Made by a program: the position numbers and the translations under genes. A DNA stretch of 46,546 nucleotides, from assembly GCA_002416505.1 (NCBI GenBank), contig DIAM01000014.1:1-46546 (forward strand), written 5' to 3'. Shown here piece by piece: positions 13,141-22,070 of this stretch (positions are counted from its first letter, which is position 1; every line of letters starts with the position of its first letter). Below the pieces are notes generated by a model. That model was not told the DNA's origin. It did no database searches and saw only the letters and a list, made by a program, of their open reading frames with translations. Source of the stretch: Gammaproteobacteria bacterium UBA5078 (lineage in GTDB: Bacteria; Pseudomonadota; Gammaproteobacteria; Pseudomonadales; Pseudohongiellaceae).

Positions 13141-14174
13141 GTTTCGAGCGCGGGTATCCATTGCACCTCTGGCTCCAGCCGCACGCCGAAACGCGCCTGC
13201 ACGGAGGCCATGATGGCCATGGCTAAACTCACCACGTCCTCGGCTGTGGCATGGTCACGATTGACGATGACCAGCGCCTGTTTTTCATAGACCGCCGCCC
13301 CGCCGTGTTGCCGGCCCTTCCAGCCCGCCTGCTCGATCAGCCATGCCGCCGGCACCTTGCGCTCGCCCGCCGCGCCGGGTGCGGCGAAACTGGGTAGCGC
13401 CGGGTGCGCCTGCTGCAGGCGCGCGAAATCTTGAGCGCATAGTACTGGGTTCTTGAAGAAGCTTCCGGCATTGCCCAGCACTTTTGGATCGGGCAGCTTC
13501 TCGCGGCGGATGGCGCACACGGCATCGAACACATCCTGGGCGCTCACCGCCGCGCCCTTGTCGCTCAGCGCATCCGCTAACGCTCCATAACTCAAGTTAG
13601 GCGCGGCGCCACGCGCTAGCGCGAAGGTCACGGATAGCACGATCTTCTGGCCCCTCAGCGCGCCCTTAAACACGCTGTCGCGGTAGCCGAAGGCGCACTG
13701 GGCGTTCGACATAGTCTCGATCGCGCCGCTGCCGATGTCCAGCACCTTCACGTCGCTAATAAAGTCTTTCACCTCTACGCCATAGGCCCCAATGTTCTGC
13801 ATCGGCGCGGCGCCGACACAGCCGGGAATCAGCGCCAAGTTCTCAAGCCCGCACAGGCCGCGGGCTAGGCAGTGCTGCACGAATTCGTGCCAGGGCTCGC
13901 CGCCGGCGGCGCTCACCAGCACAGTGCCCGCAGGGCCTTGCGCTTCGGTGATGCCCCGCAGCGCCATCAGGATTACCAGGCCGGGGAAGTCCGCGCGCAG
14001 CAGCACATTGCTGCCGCCGCCTAGCAATAGCATCGGCAGGGAGTTGGCGCGCGCGAAAGCCACCGCCTCTTGCAACTCCTGCAGCGTCTGCGCGCGAGTG
14101 AAGTAGCGGGCGTTAACCGCTAGGCCGAAGCTGTTATAGGCTTGCAGATCGATATGTTCGGCCAGCATGCTCAC
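13128..14174 (-). CDS. murB: UDP-N-acetylenolpyruvoylglucosamine reductase
   Basis: It reduces UDP-GlcNAc-enolpyruvate to UDP-MurNAc with NADPH and FAD in the cytoplasm, the second step of peptidoglycan precursor synthesis. The 348-residue length and presence of the long C-terminal region fit the E. coli-type (type I) enzyme. Visible motifs are LLLGGGSNVLL (FAD pyrophosphate site, about 48-58), ALIPGCVGAAPMQNIGAYG (about 122-140), FGYRDSVFK, GNAGSFFKNP with the catalytic Ser and LEPEVQWIP with the catalytic Glu. The likely start is GTG 14174, which overlaps the TGA of the phosphatase gene (GTGA), or ATG 14168 two codons in. Co-transcribed with the upstream envelope genes. Confidence 0.97.
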   Translation of the reverse strand: MSMLAEHIDLQAYNSFGLAVNARYFTRAQTLQELQEAVAFARANSLPMLLLGGGSNVLLRADFPGLVILMALRGITEAQGPAGTVLVSAAGGEPWHEFVQHCLARGLCGLENLALIPGCVGAAPMQNIGAYGVEVKDFISDVKVLDIGSGAIETMSNAQCAFGYRDSVFKGALRGQKIVLSVTFALARGAAPNLSYGALADALSDKGAAVSAQDVFDAVCAIRREKLPDPKVLGNAGSFFKNPVLCAQDFARLQQAHPALPSFAAPGAAGERKVPAAWLIEQAGWKGRQHGGAAVYEKQALVIVNRDHATAEDVVSLAMAIMASVQARFGVRLEPEVQWIPALETPLV

Positions 14175-14662
14175 CGCAGGTCTCGCTCGCGGATATGCGC
14201 GAGCAGGCCATCGGCGGCCTCCTCGGCGAGGTTGAGGACCAGCTCGAAACCATCCACACCGCTGTAATAGGGGTCGGGCACGCTCTGGTGATTATTGTCC
14301 GTGAATTCCATAAATAGCTGCACCTTGTGGCGCAGTGGCGGCGGGCATTGGGCTAGGAGGTCGCGCAGATTATTGTCATCCATGGCGAGGATGTAATCGA
14401 ATAGCTCGAAGTCGCTGGCCGTCACCTGGCGGGCACGCAGGCCGCTCAGATCATAACCGCGTTGCTTCGCCGCACTGCGGGCGCGCTTGTCGGGTTTCTC
14501 GCCGATGTGATAGGCACCAGTGCCCGCCGAGTCTACCTCGATGATCGCGCCTAATTCGGCATCGCTCACGCGCTTATAGAAGACGGCATGCGCGGTGGGA
14601 GAGCGACAGATATTGCCTAGGCATACCATCAACACCTTGATAGGTTTCGTGCGCATAGTCAT
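14171..14662 (-). CDS. Low-molecular-weight protein-tyrosine phosphatase
   Basis: It hydrolyses phosphotyrosine through a cysteinyl-phosphate intermediate. The P-loop C14-LGNIC-R20-S (CX5RS) and the general-acid motif DPYYSG near residue 133 are both present, so it should be active. 163 residues is the usual size. In relatives this gene sits between kdsB and murB, as here, outside exopolysaccharide clusters, so its substrate is not given by context. A BY-kinase-like protein is encoded 20 kb away (34157-35746) and could be a partner, but that is speculation. Overlaps murB by four bases; 13 bases after kdsB. Confidence 0.93.
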   Translation of the reverse strand: MTMRTKPIKVLMVCLGNICRSPTAHAVFYKRVSDAELGAIIEVDSAGTGAYHIGEKPDKRARSAAKQRGYDLSGLRARQVTASDFELFDYILAMDDNNLRDLLAQCPPPLRHKVQLFMEFTDNNHQSVPDPYYSGVDGFELVLNLAEEAADGLLAHIRERDLR

Positions 14663-14675
14663 CGGCCAGCCTCAT

Positions 14676-15428
14676 TCACTTGGTGAGCGCCCCTAGGATC
14701 GCGCGTACCGCATCCAAGTCCTCTTGCGTGTCGACCCCGGCGGGCATCTTCTCTACCGCTTCCTGCATATGAATGCGTACGCCGTGCCCCATGGCGCGCA
14801 GCTGCTCTAGGCGCTCGGCTACCTCCAGTGGCACCTGTGGCCATAGCACATAGCGATTCAGCGTCTCCACGCGATAGGCATAGATGCCGATGTGGCGCTT
14901 GCCGAGACTCGCCTCACCGCGCTCGGCCGCCTCGCGGGTAAAGGGGATGGCGGCGCGGCTAAAATAATGGGCGTAGCCCTCTAGGTCTGTGACCACTTTC
15001 ACCACATTAGGATTGTTGAACTCTGCCGCACTGTGAATCGTCTCGAACAAGGAGGCGATGCCGGCGCTGGGGTTCAGGCGCAGGCTCTCGGCCACCTGAT
15101 CGATGGCCGCCGGAGGAATCAGTGGCTCGTCGCCCTGCACGTTCACGACCACGGCGTCCTCGGCCAGATCCAGTTGCGCGGCCACCTCTTGGATGCGGTC
15201 GGTGCCCGACTGATGCTCGGTCGAGGTCATGCACACATTGTCGGTAAAGCGCAGCGCGGCCTCGCGCACGCGCTCGTCGTCGGTGGCGATGTACACGGCC
15301 GCCGCGGCGCTGGCCAGGGCGCGCTCATAGACATGCTGGAGCATGGGCTTGCCGGCGATATCCAGCAGCGGCTTGCCGGGCAGGCGCGTCGAGGCATAGC
15401 GTGCGGGAATCACCACGATGAAGGACAT
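14676..15428 (-). CDS. kdsB: 3-deoxy-manno-octulosonate cytidylyltransferase (CMP-Kdo synthetase)
   Basis: It activates Kdo with CTP for transfer to lipid A in the cytoplasm. The N-terminal nucleotide-binding segment IPARYASTRLPGKPL (7-21), IATDDERV, VNVQGDEPLI (about 94-103) with the metal-binding Asp, and KRHIGIYAYR are characteristic. 250 residues is the normal length. The ATG (15428) overlaps the stop of the Trm112-family gene in TAATG. The order lpxK, ycaR-like, kdsB is the conserved lipid A/Kdo block. Confidence 0.97.
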   Translation of the reverse strand: MSFIVVIPARYASTRLPGKPLLDIAGKPMLQHVYERALASAAAAVYIATDDERVREAALRFTDNVCMTSTEHQSGTDRIQEVAAQLDLAEDAVVVNVQGDEPLIPPAAIDQVAESLRLNPSAGIASLFETIHSAAEFNNPNVVKVVTDLEGYAHYFSRAAIPFTREAAERGEASLGKRHIGIYAYRVETLNRYVLWPQVPLEVAERLEQLRAMGHGVRIHMQEAVEKMPAGVDTQEDLDAVRAILGALTK

Positions 15429-15613
15429 TAGTGCTTCTCCCGTTCCTCGGGCGTTAATTGGCGCGCTTCCTCTTCGAGCATCACGGGGATGCCGTCACGC
15501 ACGGGGAAGGCCAAGGCGTCGCCGAAGCAGATCAGTTCCGAGGCGGAACGGTCATGCTTGAGCGGGCCTTTGCAAAGGGGGCAGGCAAGAATGCTAAGTA
15601 ATTTCTGATCCAT
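15428..15613 (-). CDS. ycaR: Trm112 family (YcaR-like) small protein
   Basis: A 61-residue protein: MDQKLLSILACPLCKGPL with C11-x2-C14, then ELICFGDALAFPVRDGIPVML, the standard Trm112/YcaR pattern. The second Cys pair of zinc-binding members is only partly present. In enteric bacteria and Pseudomonas this gene lies between lpxK and kdsB, as here. The protein is probably a small chaperone or activator; its partner in bacteria is not firmly known. It sits 9 bases after lpxK and overlaps kdsB by one base. Confidence 0.9.
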   Translation of the reverse strand: MDQKLLSILACPLCKGPLKHDRSASELICFGDALAFPVRDGIPVMLEEEARQLTPEEREKH

Positions 15614-15622
15614 TTCGTGTCC

Positions 15623-16666
15623 TCAAGGGCTACTAGCGGCGGCGCGTTTGGCCACCAAGGCTTGAATATCTTTGAGCAGGCTCTCGCTAAGTGCGTCTTC
15701 CAGATCCAGCTCGATGTCTAAGTACCAATAATTCTGTGTCGCGAAACGCTCACATTTTACGGCGTCTTTGTGCGTCATCACCACCGTGTCGGTGGGCTTG
15801 AACGCGAGATCCTGTGGGGCGTAATCATAATGATCCGGGAACGGATGGCACAGCGGGCGATAGCCCAGGGCGCGCACATTATCGAAGAAGCGCCGCGGAT
15901 TGCCGATGCCGGCCAGGGCATGCACGCTGCCAGCGACGGCTACCGGCAGGTCGCGCAGGCCGACCCGCGCGCCGGTATTGATATTCACCCATTGCGTGGC
16001 CCGCAGCGTCATCGCGCCCGGCGCCGGCGTGCCGCCAATCGCAGCGATCACGCGCTGCCAATGTGCCCGTTCGCCGCCGTTCACGACCACATAGTCGACC
16101 TCGCGCAGCCTACTCCGGCCCTCGCGCAGCGGCCCGGCGGGCAGGCGCATGCCGTTGCCGAAGAGGCGCTCGCCATCCAATACCACCACCTCGAGGTCGC
16201 GCTGCATCGCGTAGTGTTGCAGGCCGTCGTCGCTCAGAATCACGTCGCAGGGCGCAAGCTCTAACAGCGCCTTGATCGCGCGCACCCGGTTCGGATCGAC
16301 CACCATCGGGCACTCGACGCTGCGCCGAATCATCACCGCCTCGTCCCCCATCTCCTCTACCGAGGACAGCGCGTTGACCTCGCAGGGCGTGTGAGTGGGA
16401 TGGCCGCCATAGCCGCGGCTCACGATGCCAGGGCGCAGGCCAAGATTGCTCAGCGCGCGGGCCAGGGCAATAATCAGGGGCGTCTTGCCCGTGCCGCCGA
16501 CGGTGATATTGCCGATCACGACGACGGGCGGCCAGCTCGGATCGGGGCGGCGGCGCGCCTCGAGTCGGCTGCGGCGGCGCCGCGCGAGGAAGCGATACAG
16601 CACCGCGAAGGGCACTAAGAGATAGAGCCAGGGGCTCTTGCGGTACCACGCCTTCACGATCCCCAT
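15623..16666 (-). CDS. lpxK: Tetraacyldisaccharide 4'-kinase
   Basis: It phosphorylates the 4' position of the lipid A disaccharide on the cytoplasmic side of the inner membrane, the sixth Raetz-pathway step. An N-terminal hydrophobic segment (SPWLYLLVPFAVLYRFLA, 10-27) precedes the P-loop GNITVGGTGKTPLI (about 52-65). SRGYGG, DDGLQHY (the conserved catalytic DDGxQ region) and FPDHYDYAPQDL (C-terminal lobe) are visible. 347 residues is slightly longer than the typical 330. The ATG overlaps the msbA stop in TAATG; msbA and lpxK are coupled as in other gammaproteobacteria. Confidence 0.97.
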   Translation of the reverse strand: MGIVKAWYRKSPWLYLLVPFAVLYRFLARRRRSRLEARRRPDPSWPPVVVIGNITVGGTGKTPLIIALARALSNLGLRPGIVSRGYGGHPTHTPCEVNALSSVEEMGDEAVMIRRSVECPMVVDPNRVRAIKALLELAPCDVILSDDGLQHYAMQRDLEVVVLDGERLFGNGMRLPAGPLREGRSRLREVDYVVVNGGERAHWQRVIAAIGGTPAPGAMTLRATQWVNINTGARVGLRDLPVAVAGSVHALAGIGNPRRFFDNVRALGYRPLCHPFPDHYDYAPQDLAFKPTDTVVMTHKDAVKCERFATQNYWYLDIELDLEDALSESLLKDIQALVAKRAAASSP

Positions 16667-18426
16667 TAGGCACCCAGCGCGTGGTCGGAAAATTGAATGC
16701 GGTGCAGCCCGGCGTAGTGTCCACCCAGCGCCAACAACTCGGCGTGAGTGCCAGACTCGACGATGCGCCCCTTGTCCATCACTAGGATGATGTCGGCGTT
16801 CTCGATGGTAGAGAGACGGTGCGCGATCACGAAGGTAGTGCGGCCCTTCATCAGCGTATTGAGTGCCTGCTGAATATGTTGTTCGGACTCCGAATCCAGC
16901 GCCGAGGTGGCCTCGTCGAGCACTAGGATAGGTGCATCTTTCAAGAAGGCGCGCGCGATCGCGATGCGTTGCCGCTGCCCGCCCGAGAGCATCGAGCCCG
17001 CATCACCGACGATGGAGTGAATGCCCTTGTCGAGCGTGTCGATAAACTCCATGGCATGGGCGTTGTGGGCAACCGCGACAATCTGCTCATCGCTCACGCT
17101 GCCGTCTTTGCCATAGGCGATATTCTCCGCCACGGTGCCCTCGAACAGCACCACGTCTTGGCTGACCACCGCGATCTGCTCGCGCAGACTCTTGAGCGTG
17201 TAATCCTGCACGGCAACGCCGTCGATCAGGATGCGCCCCGAGTCCACGTCATAGAAGCGCGGCAACAGGCTCACCAGCGTCGACTTGCCACTGCCGGACT
17301 TGCCCACGAGCGCCACGCTCTGCCCAGGCTTTACGGTGATGTCGATATGGGACAGTACCGCCTCGCCCTCTTTATACTGAAAACTCACATCCTCGAGCAC
17401 GACTTCGCCGCGCACGCGCTCCACCTCTACCGTGCCGTTGTCAGGCTCGCGCTTCTCATCGAGCAGGGAGAAGATGCTATCGGCGGCGGAGATGCCGCGC
17501 TGCACCACGGAGTTCACATTGGATAATTGACGGATCGGTTTAGCGAGCAGGCCCGCGATGGTGAGGAAGGTGACGAAATCCCCGGCCGTGGCGCTGGCTA
17601 AGAGTTCGGGCGACATGGCGAACCAGATCAGCACCGCCATGGCCATGCTCACCAGCGTCTGCACCACCGGAATCGCGACGGCCTGGGTACCCACCATCTT
17701 CATGTTCTGACGACGATTGCGCTCGCTAGCGCGGCCGAAACGCTGCAGAACGAAGTCTTTGCCGTTGAAGGTACGCACGACTTTCTGGCCCTTAATGGAC
17801 TCATTGGTTATCTGCGTCACCTCTCCCATGGAGTCTTGCATCTGCGTGCTGTACTTGCGGAACTTCTTCGAGGCCATCGTCACCACGAGGGAGACGCAGG
17901 GTGCGACTAGGAGAAACACCAAGCTAAGGCGCCAGTTCGTCCAGAATAGCGCGATCAACAGGCCGATCACCGTCAGGCCCTCGCGGAAGATCACGGTCAC
18001 GGCATTGGTCGCGGCGCCGCTAATCTGTTGCACGTCGTAGGTGACCTTAGAGACTAGGCGGCCGGAGGTGCTGATGTCATAGTAGCGCGTGGGCAGATCG
18101 AGGAGTTTTTCCATGATCTCGCAGCGCAGTTTGTGAATGATGTGATTGGAAATATATTCGAGAGAATAGCCGCCCATGATGCCACCGATGCCGCGCACGA
18201 TGACGATGGCCACACAGAATATCGGGGCGAGGAAACGGGCGTCGGCGTTCTTAGCGGTGACTTGATCGACGGTCCAACCCAGCCACTCCGCTGTGGCAAC
18301 GCCAGTCGCGGAGAACAGAATATAGCCGACCACGCTGACCAGAAATACGCCGCGATGGGGCACTACATAGCGCAGTAGACGCTTATAGATTTGCCAGCCT
18401 TGTTGATCGATCTTCTGTCTCGCCAT
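16666..18426 (-). CDS. msbA: Lipid A export ABC transporter MsbA
   Basis: A homodimeric exporter that flips lipid A-core across the inner membrane. 586 residues: six membrane helices in the first 320 residues (e.g. GVFLVSVVGYILFSATGVATAEWLG, PIFCVAIVIVRGIGGIMGGY, GLTVIGLLIALFWTNWRLSLVFLLVAPCVSLVV), then the nucleotide-binding domain with Walker A VGKSGSGKST (about 373-382), signature LSGGQRQRIAIARA, Walker B ILVLDEATSALD and switch His in FVIAHRLSTI. Preceded by exbD (45 bases gap) and coupled to lpxK. The lipid A gene neighbours make MsbA the right call rather than a general multidrug exporter. Confidence 0.97.
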   Translation of the reverse strand: MARQKIDQQGWQIYKRLLRYVVPHRGVFLVSVVGYILFSATGVATAEWLGWTVDQVTAKNADARFLAPIFCVAIVIVRGIGGIMGGYSLEYISNHIIHKLRCEIMEKLLDLPTRYYDISTSGRLVSKVTYDVQQISGAATNAVTVIFREGLTVIGLLIALFWTNWRLSLVFLLVAPCVSLVVTMASKKFRKYSTQMQDSMGEVTQITNESIKGQKVVRTFNGKDFVLQRFGRASERNRRQNMKMVGTQAVAIPVVQTLVSMAMAVLIWFAMSPELLASATAGDFVTFLTIAGLLAKPIRQLSNVNSVVQRGISAADSIFSLLDEKREPDNGTVEVERVRGEVVLEDVSFQYKEGEAVLSHIDITVKPGQSVALVGKSGSGKSTLVSLLPRFYDVDSGRILIDGVAVQDYTLKSLREQIAVVSQDVVLFEGTVAENIAYGKDGSVSDEQIVAVAHNAHAMEFIDTLDKGIHSIVGDAGSMLSGGQRQRIAIARAFLKDAPILVLDEATSALDSESEQHIQQALNTLMKGRTTFVIAHRLSTIENADIILVMDKGRIVESGTHAELLALGGHYAGLHRIQFSDHALGA

Positions 18427-18471
18427 AGTGTCCTAGGTTCCCGTGAGTGTAGGCGCCGCGTTGCGTGGGCG

Positions 18472-18894
18472 TCAGTTTTCCTCTTCAGGTTTTCGAGTGG
18501 CAATGCTCAGGCGGCTGAACCCCGACTGACCGATGGCATCCATCGCCGTCACGACGGATTGATGGCTTGCCTCGGCGTCGGCGATGAGGATGAGCGCGAT
18601 GTCTCTGTCCCCCGCCGAGATCTCTTCCAGTGCGCGCATCAGCGTGCCCAACTGGGAGTTGACCAGTGGTCGGCCATCGATGGCATAGCTGCCATTCTGG
18701 CTCACGGAAATCTCGATGCTACGTGGCGCCTCTTGTGCCGGCTCGCCATCGGCCTCGGGCAGGTTCACCGCTAGGCGCGTCTCCCGAGTGAAGGTGGTGG
18801 TGACCATGAAGAAGATCAGCAGTAGGAACACGACATCGATCAAGGGTGTGAGATTGATCTGCAGCTCTTCCTGAATGCGTCGCTGAAACTTCAC
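18472..18894 (-). CDS. exbD: ExbD/TolR family biopolymer transport protein
   Basis: A 140-residue inner-membrane protein with one N-terminal membrane helix (LTPLIDVVFLLLIFFMVTTTF, about 15-35) that holds the proton-path Asp of the family (PLIDVVFLLLIFFM), followed by a periplasmic domain. With ExbB it forms a proton-driven motor energising an outer-membrane transporter or a Tol-like function. It starts with GTG overlapping the exbB stop (GTGA). In Pseudomonas-type genomes an exbB/exbD pair also lies between comEC and the lpxK region, without a tonB gene beside it, so the energised partner is unknown. Confidence 0.9.
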   Translation of the reverse strand: MKFQRRIQEELQINLTPLIDVVFLLLIFFMVTTTFTRETRLAVNLPEADGEPAQEAPRSIEISVSQNGSYAIDGRPLVNSQLGTLMRALEEISAGDRDIALILIADAEASHQSVVTAMDAIGQSGFSRLSIATRKPEEEN

Positions 18895-19526
18895 TGGTTG
18901 CCTATCTCTTTGACTTCGACGCGGCGGTCGCTGTGCAGCGCATCCACGAGCTTGATGGACTCCTGCTCTAGACCCAGGACGAGGGAGTCCACGCGGCGCA
19001 TGAAGAGGCGGTGAAACATATAAGTTGGAATCGCGACACTCAGGCCCGCCGCGGTGGTAATCAGCGCCTGGGAGATGCCGCCGGCCAGCGCGTTGGCGTT
19101 GCCGGTACCCTGCACCATGATCTCGGTGAACACATCGATCATGCCGATGACGGTGCCCAATAAACCTAACAATGGCGTGATGGCGGCGATGATGCCCAGG
19201 GTGTTCAGGTAGCGCTCCATATCATGGATTACCTGACTGGCCGCCTGCTCGATGCTCACGGTCATGGCGGCGCGGCCATACTTAGAGTTGACCAGGCCCG
19301 CAGCGAGGATCTGCCCCAACGGCGAGGCTAGGCGCAGCTCGCGCAGGTGATTGGCGTTCAGTTCGTTGTTCTTAATCCACGTCCAGACTTGGCCGAGCGT
19401 GTATTTAGGGGAGATTCGCGCTGCGCTGAGAGTCCAGAATCGCTCGATAATGATGGCGATGGCGACGATCGAGCACAAGATGATGGGCAGCATTAACCAG
19501 CCGCCGGATTTAACTAACTCTACCAC
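18891..19526 (-). CDS. exbB: MotA/TolQ/ExbB family proton channel protein
   Basis: A 211-residue protein with three membrane segments: GGWLMLPIILCSIVAIAIIIERF (8-30), TLGIIAAITPLLGLLGTVIGMIDVF (about 112-136, containing the family motif PLLGLLGTVxGM) and LITTAAGLSVAIPTYMFHRLF (about 156-177). It partners the overlapping exbD. The start is GTG at 19526, which has a strong GGAGGT site five bases upstream; no ATG gives a better start. It is 68 bases downstream of comEC on the same strand. Confidence 0.92.
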   Translation of the reverse strand: MVELVKSGGWLMLPIILCSIVAIAIIIERFWTLSAARISPKYTLGQVWTWIKNNELNANHLRELRLASPLGQILAAGLVNSKYGRAAMTVSIEQAASQVIHDMERYLNTLGIIAAITPLLGLLGTVIGMIDVFTEIMVQGTGNANALAGGISQALITTAAGLSVAIPTYMFHRLFMRRVDSLVLGLEQESIKLVDALHSDRRVEVKEIGNQ

Positions 19527-19594
19527 TGTGAACCTCCAGAAAAGACCGCCGCTACTTTAACATACTCGGCCGCGCGGTGGTGAGCGCACAATTA

Positions 19595-22006
19595 CTAACA
19601 CAGGGCTGCACACAGCCCATGACGGCCCCTCGAGGCCGCGTCGGCCTCCCCATACCAATAACGCGGCCGCTCGCTGCGGTATTGCGCGGGCTCGCCCACG
19701 TCCGCTGCCCCGAGGCCGAACTCCAACGCCCCGGACAGCGCGGTATTCCACACCGCGAAGCCGCGCTGCTCATAGCGTCGCGCCACCTGCGGCGCGGGAT
19801 GCCCGAATTGGCTGCGATAGCCTGCGGAGACCAGTACGAAACGAGGCTGCACCGCCGCTAGGAACGGCACCGTCGAGGAGCTCTGGCTGCCATGATGGGG
19901 GGCGATCAACACCCGGCTCGCGAGCCCCTCGCCCTCCCAATCCAACAGGGCCGCCTCCGCCGCGCGCTCGATGTCGCCGCTGAGCAGGGCCGCGTCCTCA
20001 CCCGCCGCGATGCGCAACACGCAGGAGCTGTCATTGCCGCGATAAGGCTCGCCGGCCGGCGGGTAGAGTATGTCGAACTGCACCCCGTCCCATTGCCAGG
20101 ACTGACCGCGGGCGCAGGGCTGTGCGGCAGCGGGGAGCAGCGCTGGCGCGCTGGTCAACACGCGCCCGATCTCGAGCAGACTCAGCAGCGAATCCATCCC
20201 GCCGCGATGATCGTTGTCGGCGTGGCTGACCACGAGGGTGTCAAGCCTGCCAATGCCCAGAGTCCGCAGGAACGGTTGCACCACGCCACTGCCCGCATCG
20301 AAGTCGGCACCCAGACGCGGCCCGGTGTCGTAGAGTAGGCTGTGATGCGCCGTGCGCACGACGATCGCGAGTCCCTGCCCGACATCCAATACCGTGATCC
20401 GCGCCTGCCCCAACGGCAGCGGCGCCGACACCGGCCACAGTAGTGGCGCCAGCAATACCGGCACCAGCGCCCTGCCCGGCCAACCCCTTGGGGCCAGGAG
20501 CAATAGCGTGCCCAGCGCGGCGAACAGCAAGGTCCACGGCGTCAGCACATTGGCCTCCCACACCCCCCAACTGGGCGCCAGGCCATGCACGCCCTGCAGC
20601 CCCGCGCTTAGGCCCTCGAGCAGCCGGTTCGCGGCGCCCAGAAGCCAGGCACTGGCATGCGCGGACACCGGCAAAAGCATTACCGCCAGCAGCGCGACCG
20701 GCACGATCAGGAGGCTGACTAGGGGTATCGCGAACAGATTGGCCAGCGGCGAGAACAGTGACAGCTGGGCGGTCCAGACCAATAGGGGCACGCTCATGCC
20801 CACGAATACCAAGGCCTGCGGCTCGACCCAGCGCTGCCAGATGGCCTGCACCCTGCCGCGCATCCCGCGCGCGCTGGCGCCGCCGCGACCCAGAGCGAGG
20901 CGCGCGCCGAAGGCCAACAGTAGCGTGCCCACGGCGCCGAAGCTGAGCCAGAAACCCGCGCCAATGGGGCTCAGCGGATTGAAGAGCAACACGCCGCATA
21001 ATGCTAGGCAATAGCTGAAGGAGCGCGGCGGTTCCCGCGCCAACAGCCGCCCAGCCATGAATACCGTCACCATGATCAGGGCGCGCTGGGTGGGCAGCGA
21101 GAAACCGGCCAATAGGCTATAGGCCAGCGCCGCGCCGATGGCACACAGGGCCCCGCAGTTCTGCGCGGGAAAGCGCAGCAGCAGCCGTGGCCAGATGCGC
21201 GCCGCGCCATTGCCGAGCCAATAGGCCAGCATGGCGATGAAGCCCACATGCAGCCCGGAGATTACGATCAGGTGATTCGTGCCCGTGGCGCTGAACAGCG
21301 CCCAGTGTTCCTGGCTGATCTGCTCGCGATCGCCGATTATCAGGGCTAGGAGAACGCCCTTATGGGAGGCCTCGGCCAGCATCCCCTCGAGCCGCTCGCG
21401 CAAGCCGTAGCGCAGCTGGTCGATGCCCCGCCGCGCATCGGCAAGGCGCCGGTTCAAGGCGGTGTCGCGCACATAGCCCTTGGCCGCATAGCCCTGCATC
21501 AACAGCCAGCCCTCATAGTCGAAGCCGCCAGGGTTGGCGAAACCATGGGGGCGATTCAGGCGCACGCGCCAACGCCAACGCTGGCCCGGCGCGAGTGTGG
21601 CGGCGCCATAGTAGTTGAGGAGAATGAGGCGCGGACTGAATAGGGAGTCGCGAGGATTGCAGTCGGCGGGGACCAGCTCCACACAGCTGTACTCGACCCG
21701 GAAGGCGGCCTGCTGTGCGCGCCCGCTACGCTGCGGCAGGCCAGTGACCTTGCCGGTGACCCAGAAATCGATCTCCTCCAAGGGCGCGGGCAGCAGCGCA
21801 TCGAGGCGATGCAGGCCAAAGCCGATGCCCCAACACAGGCCGAGTCCGAGCGCTCCCAATACCCCCAGCCCCCAGAGTCGGCTGGCACCGAGCCAGAGGC
21901 AGGCGCCGCCTAGCGTAGCGAGCAGGTAGACAGACAATTCGGGCAGTGCCGGCAACTGGCAGACAGCAATCACCGCTAGGCAGAACGCGAGCATCCTTGC
22001 GCGCAT
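19595..22006 (-). CDS. comEC: ComEC/Rec2 DNA-internalisation competence protein
   Basis: An inner-membrane channel protein for uptake of single-stranded DNA. About 800 residues: an N-terminal hydrophobic DUF4131 region, the competence membrane domain with many helices (GLHVGFIAMLAYWLG, LLAGFSLPTQRALIMVTVFMAG, LSPIGAGFWLSFGAVGTLLLAFG) and a C-terminal metallo-beta-lactamase-like domain with VSHADNDHRGGMDSL (HxDxDH), ALLSGDIE and APHHGSQSSST. I choose ATG 22006, behind GAGGGAG; the frame also opens at ATG 22027. In relatives comEC often occupies this site between lolE and exbB, so presence alone does not prove natural competence. No pilus or comEA genes are in the window. Confidence 0.92.
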   Translation of the reverse strand: MRARMLAFCLAVIAVCQLPALPELSVYLLATLGGACLWLGASRLWGLGVLGALGLGLCWGIGFGLHRLDALLPAPLEEIDFWVTGKVTGLPQRSGRAQQAAFRVEYSCVELVPADCNPRDSLFSPRLILLNYYGAATLAPGQRWRWRVRLNRPHGFANPGGFDYEGWLLMQGYAAKGYVRDTALNRRLADARRGIDQLRYGLRERLEGMLAEASHKGVLLALIIGDREQISQEHWALFSATGTNHLIVISGLHVGFIAMLAYWLGNGAARIWPRLLLRFPAQNCGALCAIGAALAYSLLAGFSLPTQRALIMVTVFMAGRLLAREPPRSFSYCLALCGVLLFNPLSPIGAGFWLSFGAVGTLLLAFGARLALGRGGASARGMRGRVQAIWQRWVEPQALVFVGMSVPLLVWTAQLSLFSPLANLFAIPLVSLLIVPVALLAVMLLPVSAHASAWLLGAANRLLEGLSAGLQGVHGLAPSWGVWEANVLTPWTLLFAALGTLLLLAPRGWPGRALVPVLLAPLLWPVSAPLPLGQARITVLDVGQGLAIVVRTAHHSLLYDTGPRLGADFDAGSGVVQPFLRTLGIGRLDTLVVSHADNDHRGGMDSLLSLLEIGRVLTSAPALLPAAAQPCARGQSWQWDGVQFDILYPPAGEPYRGNDSSCVLRIAAGEDAALLSGDIERAAEAALLDWEGEGLASRVLIAPHHGSQSSSTVPFLAAVQPRFVLVSAGYRSQFGHPAPQVARRYEQRGFAVWNTALSGALEFGLGAADVGEPAQYRSERPRYWYGEADAASRGRHGLCAALC

Positions 22007-22070
22007 GGGCCACTCCCTCTCCAACATTCACTCGTTGAGTATAGGAGGGTTCCGCGAAGCCGTGGGCGCT